NCBI RefSeq assembly: GCF_020880695.1
Contig: NZ_JAJIWO010000001.1
Location: 682,001 to 746,000, forward strand
DNA: 64,000 nucleotides
Source of the DNA: Mucilaginibacter sp. UR6-11
GTDB lineage: Bacteria; Bacteroidota; Bacteroidia; Sphingobacteriales; Sphingobacteriaceae
Direction: 5' to 3'
Part shown: in pieces, positions 56,201-64,000 of the stretch
Layout: every line of letters starts with the position of its first letter
Position numbering within the stretch: the stretch's first letter is position 1
Program-made: the position numbers and the translations under genes
Notes under the pieces: generated by a model
What the model saw: the letters and a program-made list of their open reading frames with translations, nothing else
The model's database searches: none
What the model was told of the DNA's origin: nothing

Positions 56201-57144
56201 CTTATGAAATTTTGTTTAACAATGCGGGATATATATTTTTTAAAAGACCATTGTGGTGAAATAGTTACAGCTTTTTTAGCAGCATTGCCGTCCATCTGTT
56301 TCATATATGAAACTAATAGCGGAAATAAATTGTAGTTATTTAGCACTTTTGCCCTACCATCGCAAATATATTTCAACCTGTCTGCATAAAAATTTTCATC
56401 GTTAAGTACAGTTTCTATACTTTTAAGTGATTCATCAAAATTATTAATATTTATTGGGGTGAAAGATTTTTCAGAGAAGTATTTAGCGGCATTAGGGCAG
56501 CCGTAATAAAGGGGATAGGTATATGCTAAGTGACAATCAAAAAACTTTTCAGACAGATAATCTTTATAACTACTGTTCTCCATTGTTATTGAATATTTAT
56601 ATGGAGCCAATGTATCCCATTTATCTTCAAAATCTTTTAGCCCGCGCCCAAACAAATCTATTTCATCTTTAAAGTAATCTTTTAGTCTGAGCGAAAAATC
56701 TAACCGTCTTTTATGACCGTCAGTTTGTATTTTGTTGGATGTAATTATTGAAATTTTTCGACTCTTTTGCAAGGGTGCCAAGCTTTGCAGTTCATCATAG
56801 CTTTTGTTTACAAACCAGGGATGACCCTCTAAGTTATAACTAATATTTGGGTGCACAATTTCTCTCTGGCAAGAAATAATCAAAGCAAATTGTTTTAAAA
56901 ATCTGCTGCTAAATCTTTCTACTGAAAAAGGTTCGGCGGGGATGAAAATGATGTTCTCAGGTGGGCAAAGGCAGGTCTGTTTCTGAAGATTATAGTTAGA
57001 ATAGAATATCCAAAAATCGCACTCTGTGATATCGTCATCGATAAAAAAAAAGTAATCACCCCACTGGCCCGTCCAATTGGGGGTTTGCCGCATTAAAGGC
57101 CATTCTTTAAAAGGGAAGCTTATTTTAACACTATATCGCCTCAT
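56197..57144 (-). CDS. Glycosyltransferase family 10, alpha-1,3/1,4-fucosyltransferase
   Basis: 315 residues. The C-terminal donor domain carries the GT10 pattern: LFGRGLKDFEDKWDTLAPYK, then YSITMENSSYKDYLSEKFFD near 183-203, and AYTYPLYYGCPNA. In the family the Glu and Arg/Lys of this block bind GDP-fucose, and the usual phrase is FENS...YVTEK. The N-terminal half is divergent and short. It would add fucose in alpha-1,3/4 linkage, as in Lewis-type structures. Together with the GT11 gene, 3 genes upstream, it suggests a glycan with two types of fucose linkage. No GDP-fucose synthesis genes are in view. Confidence 0.82.
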   Translation of the reverse strand: MRRYSVKISFPFKEWPLMRQTPNWTGQWGDYFFFIDDDITECDFWIFYSNYNLQKQTCLCPPENIIFIPAEPFSVERFSSRFLKQFALIISCQREIVHPNISYNLEGHPWFVNKSYDELQSLAPLQKSRKISIITSNKIQTDGHKRRLDFSLRLKDYFKDEIDLFGRGLKDFEDKWDTLAPYKYSITMENSSYKDYLSEKFFDCHLAYTYPLYYGCPNAAKYFSEKSFTPININNFDESLKSIETVLNDENFYADRLKYICDGRAKVLNNYNLFPLLVSYMKQMDGNAAKKAVTISPQWSFKKYISRIVKQNFIR

Positions 57145-57176
57145 AGTTAAATCTGATTAGGGGGTGTACGCAATGT

Positions 57177-57800
57177 TTACAGGTGTGACGAGAATTGTTG
57201 CATAAAAAGCTTAATATCATGAAATAGCATGTAGTTTTCTTTAAGCCATGATAATTCTTTATCCCACCATTTGAATTTTAGCAGGAATTCAATTTCTTCC
57301 TCCTTAAATCTATACCTGAGAATTTTGGCAGGATTACCAACCACAATAGCATATGCCGGAACATTCCTGGTTACAATAGCTCCTGCACCTATAATAGCTC
57401 CGTCGCCTATTGTAATATCATCCATAATAATTGCATTAGCCCCTATCCAAACATCATTTCCTATGGTGCTCTGTCCCATTTCTCTAAATTGGCTTGTAGT
57501 TGTAAAAGAAATGCCAGCCTGTTTATGTGGCGAAAAAAACGCCGGATGAGTACTCACAAATACTGATGACGGATGCATACCCAAGCTAATAGCTACGCCC
57601 TGCCCTATAGAACAAAACTTACCTATTGTTGTGTTCATGACAGTAACGCCTGTTGCCAGGTAGCTAAAGTCGCCAATCTGCGTTTTATACAAATAACAAT
57701 TTTTCCCGATAGAGGCTAACGGTGATATACCGTTTAATAAACGCCTGGCTATAGCGTCAGGAATTAGTAGTTTGAAGAAATTAATTATTTTTCTTTTCAT
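57177..57800 (-). CDS. Acetyltransferase, left-handed beta-helix
   Basis: 207 residues. Hexapeptide repeats run from about 28 to 160 ([80 protein letters not shown]), ending [20 protein letters not shown]. The His in GMHPSSVF is the likely base. It is a second, distinct acetyltransferase in the same operon. Its longer basic/hydrophobic C-tail ([18 protein letters not shown]) is usual in this group. Confidence 0.88.
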   Translation of the reverse strand: MKRKIINFFKLLIPDAIARRLLNGISPLASIGKNCYLYKTQIGDFSYLATGVTVMNTTIGKFCSIGQGVAISLGMHPSSVFVSTHPAFFSPHKQAGISFTTTSQFREMGQSTIGNDVWIGANAIIMDDITIGDGAIIGAGAIVTRNVPAYAIVVGNPAKILRYRFKEEEIEFLLKFKWWDKELSWLKENYMLFHDIKLFMQQFSSHL

Positions 57801-57864
57801 TATAATTAAGCCAGATGGCGGCGTGCTGTATCCTATAATGTCAACTCCTATCTTTTTGTTTGCT

Positions 57865-59247
57865 TTATTTATGCCACAAACCAGTGCTCGCGTTGTTTAT
57901 TATTTTCCTGCATTGTATAAACGCTAACACAGAGGATATCACCAAACAAAAAGTTGTAGAAATTGGCACCCCTATTAAACCCCAATTTAATGTACGGGAA
58001 AAAAAAATAGCCAGAGGTATGTTAAACAACGCCAAAACTACCGTAATATAGGCTTGCAGCTTAATTTTACCTATACCATTAATAAATGTAGCCATTATTG
58101 TAGCAAAAATACTGACATAGCTATAAATTAGCATAGTTAGGCTTACGGATTGTGGGACAATTACTGTAGTACCAATCCACAGCCTATAAAATAAATTTGA
58201 ACACCAAAATATAATAAGGCCAACTACTATAGTAAGCCCCCACAAACCAATCATTTTTTTATGTGTCTTATCTATCCAGGCTAAATCTGCGGAGTAATAA
58301 GCTTTAGTTATCATCGGCCATAAAGGTGTCAACAAAAGCCCCCACCCCATGGTGAGCACTGAAAAATATTTTAGAGCTAAGTTATAGATTGTTACCTGTT
58401 GGGGCCCCAATAGAGCGGATATAATAAAATTATCTGTCATATACATAACCAAACCCGCTATTTGAATCAGGAAATACATGCCGCCAACTCCAACAACTTC
58501 TCTTGTCAATTTTCGATCAAAATTTTTCACTGATGGCATCAGCGACTTAAAGCTCCTTAAAAACAAGTAAATGTTTACTATCAGCAATACCAATAACTGA
58601 GATAAAGTAAACATGATGGCTACCGTTACTATTGAAGGCTTAAGAAATAACCGGGCTCCGTAAATAGCTAAAAATCCAACTAACTGCGAAATAAAAGTTA
58701 TGATATCTACCTTGTAAGATTGCTGGTTGGCGTGTAACAAATTATTAATTAATTTCAAAAACAAGCTGGCCATTGTAAACACCAACATGATAAAAGTTGC
58801 TGTTGCCACCGAGGTAACCAATTGTTTAGGGATATTAAAAATTAACTGCCAGGGCACAATCGGATTTACCAGCAAACAAAATATACATACACTGCTGCAA
58901 ATAAGCGCCATGGTTATGTAAGTAGTACTAACGTGGCTTTTGGCAAGGTCAGTTTCTTTTGTAGCGGCAAACTGAATAAGCCTATTTTTCAATCCGTTAC
59001 CCAAGCCCAGATCAAATAACGTAAACCAGCTTGTGAAAGTTAAAATGGTTATCCAAACCCCGTAAATAGACCCGTCTAAATAGTTTAATAATAGGGGCAC
59101 AGAAAGAAAAGAAATCGCTATAGTACCTATTTTTATTATTACTGAATAAGTTACATTTTTTAATACAGTACGGGTTTTTGCTTCAAAATTTCTTTTGACC
59201 AAGTTTCTGGATTTGATAAATAAGCTGGTCTTTTTTAAAGGATACAT
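57865..59247 (-). CDS. Polysaccharide flippase, Wzx/MATE-like
   Basis: 460 residues and about 12-14 hydrophobic segments. It starts with a basic N-terminus, then [20 protein letters not shown] and [40 protein letters not shown], which match the MATE/PST flippases. It would translocate lipid-linked repeat units. It is distinct from the flippase at 30,493 and probably serves the right-hand cluster. It lies 20 bases after the GT11 gene and 64 before the acetyltransferase. Confidence 0.88.
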   Translation of the reverse strand: MYPLKKTSLFIKSRNLVKRNFEAKTRTVLKNVTYSVIIKIGTIAISFLSVPLLLNYLDGSIYGVWITILTFTSWFTLFDLGLGNGLKNRLIQFAATKETDLAKSHVSTTYITMALICSSVCIFCLLVNPIVPWQLIFNIPKQLVTSVATATFIMLVFTMASLFLKLINNLLHANQQSYKVDIITFISQLVGFLAIYGARLFLKPSIVTVAIMFTLSQLLVLLIVNIYLFLRSFKSLMPSVKNFDRKLTREVVGVGGMYFLIQIAGLVMYMTDNFIISALLGPQQVTIYNLALKYFSVLTMGWGLLLTPLWPMITKAYYSADLAWIDKTHKKMIGLWGLTIVVGLIIFWCSNLFYRLWIGTTVIVPQSVSLTMLIYSYVSIFATIMATFINGIGKIKLQAYITVVLALFNIPLAIFFSRTLNWGLIGVPISTTFCLVISSVLAFIQCRKIINNASTGLWHK

Positions 59248-59267
59248 TTAAAATATGCTAATTTAAA

Positions 59268-60146
59268 TTATATAGTGATCCAACTTTTAGGAAGTAAATT
59301 TTCTGAAGACTTTTTTTCATTTTTAAACCAAATTTTAGGCGATATAACAATTTTATTTAAATGATTATTCAACCATGCGCCCCACCAGCTAAAAGTGCTA
59401 TTGGCAATAATATTATGCTTGCATTTGCTCATCAGGCGTAAATCTTCATATGCTGTATCTCCGTCATTTTCATCAACAAAAACCAGCTTAAAACTACTGT
59501 GCAAATTAGCTTTGACCCAGGTCATATCATCAGAAAAAACAAAAAACACCGGATCTTCCACCCGCTTTGCAATGTATTTTATAGCAGCTTCATAATAATC
59601 CAAAGAACAGGTATGATAAATTTGTTGTGCCGACGGATTGTTTATATAATCACCCCGTCGAATGTGAAGTGATACTGAATTTGAATTATTTATCAGTTTT
59701 ATAAATTTCAAATTGCCCTCGCTTGGCGCCGTTATAATCTCAAATTCCGATCGTATCAAGTCTTCAATATCACTGAAATATTTTTCTGATTGCCAATAAC
59801 CATTTAAATATAAGTCAGTCACATCAGAAAAAACTCCAAAGTCAAGCATTGACTTTTGTTCAGAGTAATATTTTATTTTCTTCTGACTAATAAGCCCTTT
59901 AAACAACAAAGAAAACTTAAAAATTATTTTATTGAATACTGAACTAGCACTCTCTATTTGCTCTTTAGTAGCGCTGTTCAATTTGACATTAAAATGCATA
60001 AGACCGTTTTTACGAAGTTCATAATTGTTATTAAGATCTTCTACGTCATGATAAACTCTTGTATTTGCTTTAGCTTCAATAGCTTTACTAAACGCATATT
60101 GAAATAGTTGGTTACCTAGCCCACCAATAATTTTTACAATTATCAT
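59268..60146 (-). CDS. Glycosyltransferase family 11, alpha-1,2-fucosyltransferase
   Basis: 292 residues. Family start MIIVKIIGGLGNQLFQYAFS is followed by the donor-site motif VSLHIRRGDYINN near 160-172 (HxRRGDY binds GDP-fucose), then VFFVFSDDMTWVK, AYEDLRLMSKCKHNIIANST and FSWWGAWLN, all typical of GT11. The enzyme adds fucose in alpha-1,2 linkage, usually to galactose, giving H-antigen-like ends. Starts 10 bases after the GT2 gene. No frame lesion. Confidence 0.93.
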   Translation of the reverse strand: MIIVKIIGGLGNQLFQYAFSKAIEAKANTRVYHDVEDLNNNYELRKNGLMHFNVKLNSATKEQIESASSVFNKIIFKFSLLFKGLISQKKIKYYSEQKSMLDFGVFSDVTDLYLNGYWQSEKYFSDIEDLIRSEFEIITAPSEGNLKFIKLINNSNSVSLHIRRGDYINNPSAQQIYHTCSLDYYEAAIKYIAKRVEDPVFFVFSDDMTWVKANLHSSFKLVFVDENDGDTAYEDLRLMSKCKHNIIANSTFSWWGAWLNNHLNKIVISPKIWFKNEKKSSENLLPKSWITI

Positions 60147-60156
60147 ACCTACCAGT

Positions 60157-61065
60157 TTAGCGTTTAAAAACAGATTTTAATAAGGCTTTAGAAAGCAATA
60201 TGCTTGTCAAAAATCTATCTAACAGATAGCGGTCAAATTTTATAGATTTAACTAAATATAATAAAGAAAGCTTGTAAGCCCCCTCTTTTAAGTACACGAT
60301 ACCGAAATACCGGTAATAGTTAGCTAATGCTAAACGGTATGATTTAGTTTCAATTGTTTCAACCTTGTATTTGGCAATGAGTTTTCTGTAAGCGTTTTTG
60401 TACTTGTTTATTTTGTTTGTTATGCCTCCTGAACCTAACCTGTAGCTGGCTAAATCTTCATTAATATACCCAAATTCCTCTCCCAGCTTCGCTATTCTTA
60501 TCCACAAATCCTGGTCTTCCATTGTCCATAAATTAATATCAAAACCGCCAACTTTTTGAATTAATTCCTTATCTGCCATCACAGTTAAAACACCAACAGA
60601 GTTTTTACAATATATAGAAGGTATAAGGTTACCGGATTTTTTATAGTTGAATTCTACAATTCTTTTTAATGGCCGTTTCACAACACCCCCGGCGTTAAAT
60701 AAATCAAAACCGGTATGACTGATTTTTATAGTTGGTTGCTTTAAATGGAAGTTAACCTGTTTGTTTAATTTTTCAGGGGCCCAGGTGTCGTCAGAATCCA
60801 GGAAAGCGACAAAATCTCCGGTGGCTTTATTAATTCCCTGATTTCTGGCGTTTGGCAAACCTCCATTTTTTTTTAAATCCACTACCACTATTCGGTTGTC
60901 AGCTTGGGCATATTTGGTAGCCAGGCCAACGGTATTGTCTGACGATCCGTCGTTAATGATTATAAGTTCCCAATTTCTATATGTCTGGGCCAATACAGAT
61001 TCTACAGAAGCTGATATAGTTGCAGCAGCGTTAAAAGCCGGCATTATGATTGAAACAAGCTGCAT
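60157..61065 (-). CDS. Glycosyltransferase family 2
   Basis: 302 residues. GT-A fold: VSIIMPAFNAAATISASVES, VLAQTYRNWELIIINDGSSD, GLPNARNQGINKATGDFVAF, LDSDDTWAPEKL (the DxD-type metal site), and MEDQDLWIRIAKLG with the catalytic Asp region. The C-terminal ~70 residues are basic. Donor unknown. It leads the glycosyltransferase part of the right-hand operon, 89 bases after wzz; that gap holds no clear promoter. Confidence 0.92.
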   Translation of the reverse strand: MQLVSIIMPAFNAAATISASVESVLAQTYRNWELIIINDGSSDNTVGLATKYAQADNRIVVVDLKKNGGLPNARNQGINKATGDFVAFLDSDDTWAPEKLNKQVNFHLKQPTIKISHTGFDLFNAGGVVKRPLKRIVEFNYKKSGNLIPSIYCKNSVGVLTVMADKELIQKVGGFDINLWTMEDQDLWIRIAKLGEEFGYINEDLASYRLGSGGITNKINKYKNAYRKLIAKYKVETIETKSYRLALANYYRYFGIVYLKEGAYKLSLLYLVKSIKFDRYLLDRFLTSILLSKALLKSVFKR

Positions 61066-61154
61066 GAATTGATTTATTTTTTTCGATTTATAAAAGCTAC
61101 AGATAATTCGTGATCAACGTCCCGGTGTGTAAGCAGTTAATAGATACGCAATCT

Positions 61155-62246
61155 CTAGTTTGAGATAAATTTGTAGAAAGGCTTTATAGACAATAATATT
61201 ATCATTAATACCAAGGCCATTAATCCGCCCAAAATCAAGCACTTTACCTTACTGGTTTTTTCTTTCTCCAGCGGCAAAATGGGTTGATCAATTATTTGAA
61301 TAAGCGGAGTTTCTTGCAGCAAAGACATTTTGCTCATGGCTAATTGTTTAACCAACTCGCTTAATATAGCTGTATTTGCCTGCACATCTACAGCGTGCTT
61401 TTGCGACGGTACGCGTAACGTTTGCATGGCTGGATTGGCGTTGGGAGTAGCATCTATCGAGCTTGCCACCCCACTTATACTTGAATTTAACGCTTGTCTT
61501 ATCGAGTCGGTTTGCCTTTGCAAAATTTTAACGTTCTGACTCCCTTTTTTTGTTTTTGTCTGGATATAAAAATCAGACACAGTTTTGGCAAGTACCTCTG
61601 TAAAAAGCTTTGCAAACAGCTCATTAGTAGCCGTTACTTTTATGGAAATAATGCTTAACTTTTTGTCAAGTTTTTCGACAGCTATGTTATTTTTTATAAG
61701 CGACTTATGAAAAATGCCCAACAAGCTGTCTTGCGTCAAGTTAAATTTAGATCTGTCTGCCCCGGCCAAAAAATGAACATTAGCAAGCTTAGGCTGGTTT
61801 TGCCACTTTTCTCTAAAATTATTAAACTCTATATAAAAATCAGCCAAAGTTTCCTTTTTACCCCTTATTTCAACCGGGTTAAGCAATGTTTTTTCGATCA
61901 TAGAACGCGACTTCATTAATTCCAGAAGATTATCGCCTGAAAACTCACCACCAACGCTGCCACCGGCACCTCCTACATCAATTCCAAACTGACTGGCTAA
62001 ACCTAATGCACTACTAAGTCCACCTCCTGATTTTTCGTCTTGCAAGGCAAAGCTTAGTTCTGCGGTATATAAAGGTTTCTGAAGTAAGGCGTAAGCAACG
62101 CCTATAGCACCACCTATAGCCGATGCAATAATTAGGGTTATCCACTTAGACCGAAGATAATTACCCCATTTCCGTATTACCAAAATCACGTCTTTTAGCG
62201 ATAATTCGCCGCTGCCTGTCATTTCGTTGTTTTTCTGTGTCATCAA
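61155..62246 (-). CDS. Chain-length determinant/polysaccharide co-polymerase (Wzz type), second copy
   Basis: 363 residues. Wzz topology with membrane segments at about 38-58 and 337-355. The periplasmic region has YTAELSFALQDEKSGGGLSS, a Gly-rich loop (GGAGGSVGGEFSGDNLLELM), a helical stretch (NVKILQRQTDSIRQAL) and LIQIIDQPILPLEKEK before the second segment. It matches the plus-strand copy at 41,978 in layout and in the GDNxxELxKSR motif, but not in most residues, so duplication is old. It starts 14 bases after its SLBB partner. Confidence 0.9.
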   Translation of the reverse strand: MMTQKNNEMTGSGELSLKDVILVIRKWGNYLRSKWITLIIASAIGGAIGVAYALLQKPLYTAELSFALQDEKSGGGLSSALGLASQFGIDVGGAGGSVGGEFSGDNLLELMKSRSMIEKTLLNPVEIRGKKETLADFYIEFNNFREKWQNQPKLANVHFLAGADRSKFNLTQDSLLGIFHKSLIKNNIAVEKLDKKLSIISIKVTATNELFAKLFTEVLAKTVSDFYIQTKTKKGSQNVKILQRQTDSIRQALNSSISGVASSIDATPNANPAMQTLRVPSQKHAVDVQANTAILSELVKQLAMSKMSLLQETPLIQIIDQPILPLEKEKTSKVKCLILGGLMALVLMIILLSIKPFYKFISN

Positions 62247-62260
62247 TATACTCTCAACCT

Positions 62261-64000
62261 TTACTTTCTCAAGCTTAAAATACCCAATATAATAGCACCT
62301 AATGACGCCAGGCCAGTTGTATAGCCCAATATTAATTGCCCGGTATCGCCGCGGCCAGGCAATTTTTTAGGTACAAAAATTTCACTGCCAGGTTTAACCT
62401 TAGGATGAATATTGAAGAAAAGAAATTTGTTGGTCCCTTTAACAGTTCCATTAGTATATACCACATACGCCGCTCTCTTCAAAGCGCTGGGCGAGAATCC
62501 GCCGGCGTTTAGAACGTATCCCTTAAATGTTTTTCCACTACTATAAACAACGGCACTTGGATATAGCACTTCGCCGTTTACCCTTACCGTTTGTTGTTCT
62601 TTAGGGATTCTTAAAACATCGCCATTCTCAAGGATTAAATCGTCACCTTCTCCGGGATGAGCTAATATTTTTTTCAGATCAATACCAACGTAGTTATTTC
62701 TAAATTGCGACGTATCCACGGAACTGCTTAAAGTATCTTTAAAACTACGTTGTAGTCTTCTAATCCTTTCTGCCCGCTCTTTGCTTAAGGTTATTGTATC
62801 AACTTTAGTTTTATCAACACCTAGTACAGCGGCATTATCCCTTTTTAAGCTGCCACCTTCTATATCTGCAGATCTTGTTAAGCCGCCGGCGCGCTTAACA
62901 AGATCCGATACCTTCTCGTTCTTTTTCTCAATAGTATAATATCCGGGGAAAATAACCTCACCTTCAACCTTTACTACTTTTTGAGTCTCATATCCCGGTA
63001 ACGTATAAACCGACACAATATCAAACGGTTTTAAAGAAAAGTTGATGTCTTCAAACTTCAGATTGGCATCAACATTAACGCTATATACCTGGGCTACTCT
63101 GCTGTTTTTTTGACTAGGATCGCTATCAAACACTCTCCGTGACACCTCAATACGCCTGGCACTTGCGCCTTCTGCGAAACCGCCCGCCTTAAGAATCAGG
63201 TCAGCTACCTTCATGCTGTCAGCATATGCAAAATCACCAGCTCTTCTAACCTGCCCCTTTATAGTCACTTTATACCTGTCATGCAAATCAAAAACAGACG
63301 TTATAGAAATACTATCTTCTCGTTGCAGTACAATATCGGCCGATGGGTTTGACATCACGTCCTGAACGTTAAAAGAAAGTTGTTGAATAGTATTGTCGGC
63401 ATTAAGTCTGATGATACTTCCCCGGCCTGTAAAGGCGTCTTCTCTTAACCCTCCTGCATTTTTAATTAATTTAGATACGCTAAGTCCGTCTTGTAATTCA
63501 AATTCGCCAGGCCTGAACACAGCCCCGTCTATTATAACTCTGTTTTCGTATCTGTCTAATATTTTCGACACCGTATATTTATCGCCACGCAGTGGTGTAT
63601 AGTTTTTATAGTCGTTTTCGCCAATATCTTTAAATCGATGTTGTTGGCCATTAACCTGATCAACCTTTATACGCTCTGTATAGGCCTGATCTGTAAACCC
63701 GCCGCTATAATCCAGTATATCTTGCAATTTTTCGCCGGGAAGTGTTTCAAAAATGGCAGGTACTTTAACCTCTCCCTTCAATTCCACGTGGATACCATAA
63801 GGTGGTACATGTATTATATCCTGATCACGTAATACAATGTTACTTTTTCTGCTCCCGTTTACGATAAAGTCATACAGATCAAGTTTACTTACCACTTTAT
63901 TATTCCTGATGATCTCAATTTTACGAAACGACCCTATATCATTGGGCCCTCCAGCTGCAAACAATGCATCAAACGCTGTCGACAGCGACGATAATGAATA
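62261..64000 (-). CDS. SLBB-domain polysaccharide export protein (Wza-like), second copy, N-terminus cut by window edge
   Basis: At least 580 residues are seen; the frame stays open to base 64,000, so signal peptide and export domain lie beyond. The visible part begins SLSSLSTAFDALFAAGGPND, the end of an SLBB repeat. Further repeats include VELKGEVKVPAIFETLPGEK, IIDGAVFRPGEFELQDG, VTIKGQVRRAGDFAYADSMK, VEGEVIFPGYYTIEKK and VRVNGEVLYPSAVVY. A C-terminal hydrophobic stretch (TGLASLGAIILGILSL) matches the layout of the plus-strand copy. It exports the right-hand cluster's polysaccharide with the Wzz downstream. Confidence 0.9.
   Translation of the reverse strand, partial: YSLSSLSTAFDALFAAGGPNDIGSFRKIEIIRNNKVVSKLDLYDFIVNGSRKSNIVLRDQDIIHVPPYGIHVELKGEVKVPAIFETLPGEKLQDILDYSGGFTDQAYTERIKVDQVNGQQHRFKDIGENDYKNYTPLRGDKYTVSKILDRYENRVIIDGAVFRPGEFELQDGLSVSKLIKNAGGLREDAFTGRGSIIRLNADNTIQQLSFNVQDVMSNPSADIVLQREDSISITSVFDLHDRYKVTIKGQVRRAGDFAYADSMKVADLILKAGGFAEGASARRIEVSRRVFDSDPSQKNSRVAQVYSVNVDANLKFEDINFSLKPFDIVSVYTLPGYETQKVVKVEGEVIFPGYYTIEKKNEKVSDLVKRAGGLTRSADIEGGSLKRDNAAVLGVDKTKVDTITLSKERAERIRRLQRSFKDTLSSSVDTSQFRNNYVGIDLKKILAHPGEGDDLILENGDVLRIPKEQQTVRVNGEVLYPSAVVYSSGKTFKGYVLNAGGFSPSALKRAAYVVYTNGTVKGTNKFLFFNIHPKVKPGSEIFVPKKLPGRGDTGQLILGYTTGLASLGAIILGILSLRK

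Noticed and set aside
39634-64000. Invertible segment by recombination between the two wza-wzz pairs
   Set aside because: The pairs face each other, but their proteins share only layout and short motifs, too diverged for homologous recombination.

Overview
The window reads as a chromosomal segment of a Bacteroidota bacterium, most likely Sphingobacteriaceae of the Mucilaginibacter/Pedobacter type. The grounds are gene content typical of the phylum (a lipoprotein TamL beside TamB, an OmpH-like lipoprotein, Wzi-family capsule assembly proteins, SLBB/Wzz export pairs), several TAnnTTTG promoter elements, scarce Shine-Dalgarno sequences and moderate GC. The genus is inferred from protein style, not from a marker gene search.

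Bases 1 to about 30,400 are mostly housekeeping: the end of an ABC ATPase with its membrane partner, dnaE, the tamB-tamL outer-membrane assembly pair, a PadR regulator with two paralogous membrane proteins, a sugar dehydrogenase fused to cytochrome c, a frameshifted methyltransferase, gyrB, an OmpH/Skp lipoprotein, a guanine-deaminase-like enzyme, an S4 RNA-binding protein, dapD, a heptosyltransferase, and a tRNA maturation group (threonylcarbamoyl-AMP synthase, CCA enzyme, miaA). A 554-base gap at 24,162-24,715 is full of short repeats and hairpins.

From about 27,775 to the end the window is a large surface polysaccharide region. It starts with rmlA, rmlD and a 2OG-Fe(II) oxygenase on the minus strand. 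Next comes a plus-strand operon (Wzx-like flippase, GT2, Wzy/ligase-like protein, acetyltransferase, GT4), then two minus-strand genes (glycosyltransferase, RmlD-like reductase), then a plus-strand GT4 and the first SLBB/Wza-Wzz export pair. A minus-strand block follows: GT2, polyprenyl glycosylphosphotransferase, lipoprotein and three tandem Wzi paralogues. After a lone plus-strand acyltransferase, a second complete-looking minus-strand cluster runs from the right edge: SLBB/Wza (cut by the window), Wzz, GT2, GT11 fucosyltransferase, flippase, acetyltransferase, GT10 fucosyltransferase, acetyltransferase, FkbM methyltransferase, Wzy-like polymerase and GT4.

Together these genes could start a glycan on undecaprenyl phosphate, extend it, decorate it with fucose, acetyl and methyl groups, flip it, polymerise it, export it and anchor it at the surface. 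Two flippases, two polymerase or ligase candidates and two export pairs suggest at least two polysaccharides. No complete new defence, mobile or CRISPR system was found. The most notable unexplained items are the hairpin array at 24,445-24,650, the switch-like repeats before the heptosyltransferase and miaA start codons, and the PadR operator centred on a consensus promoter.
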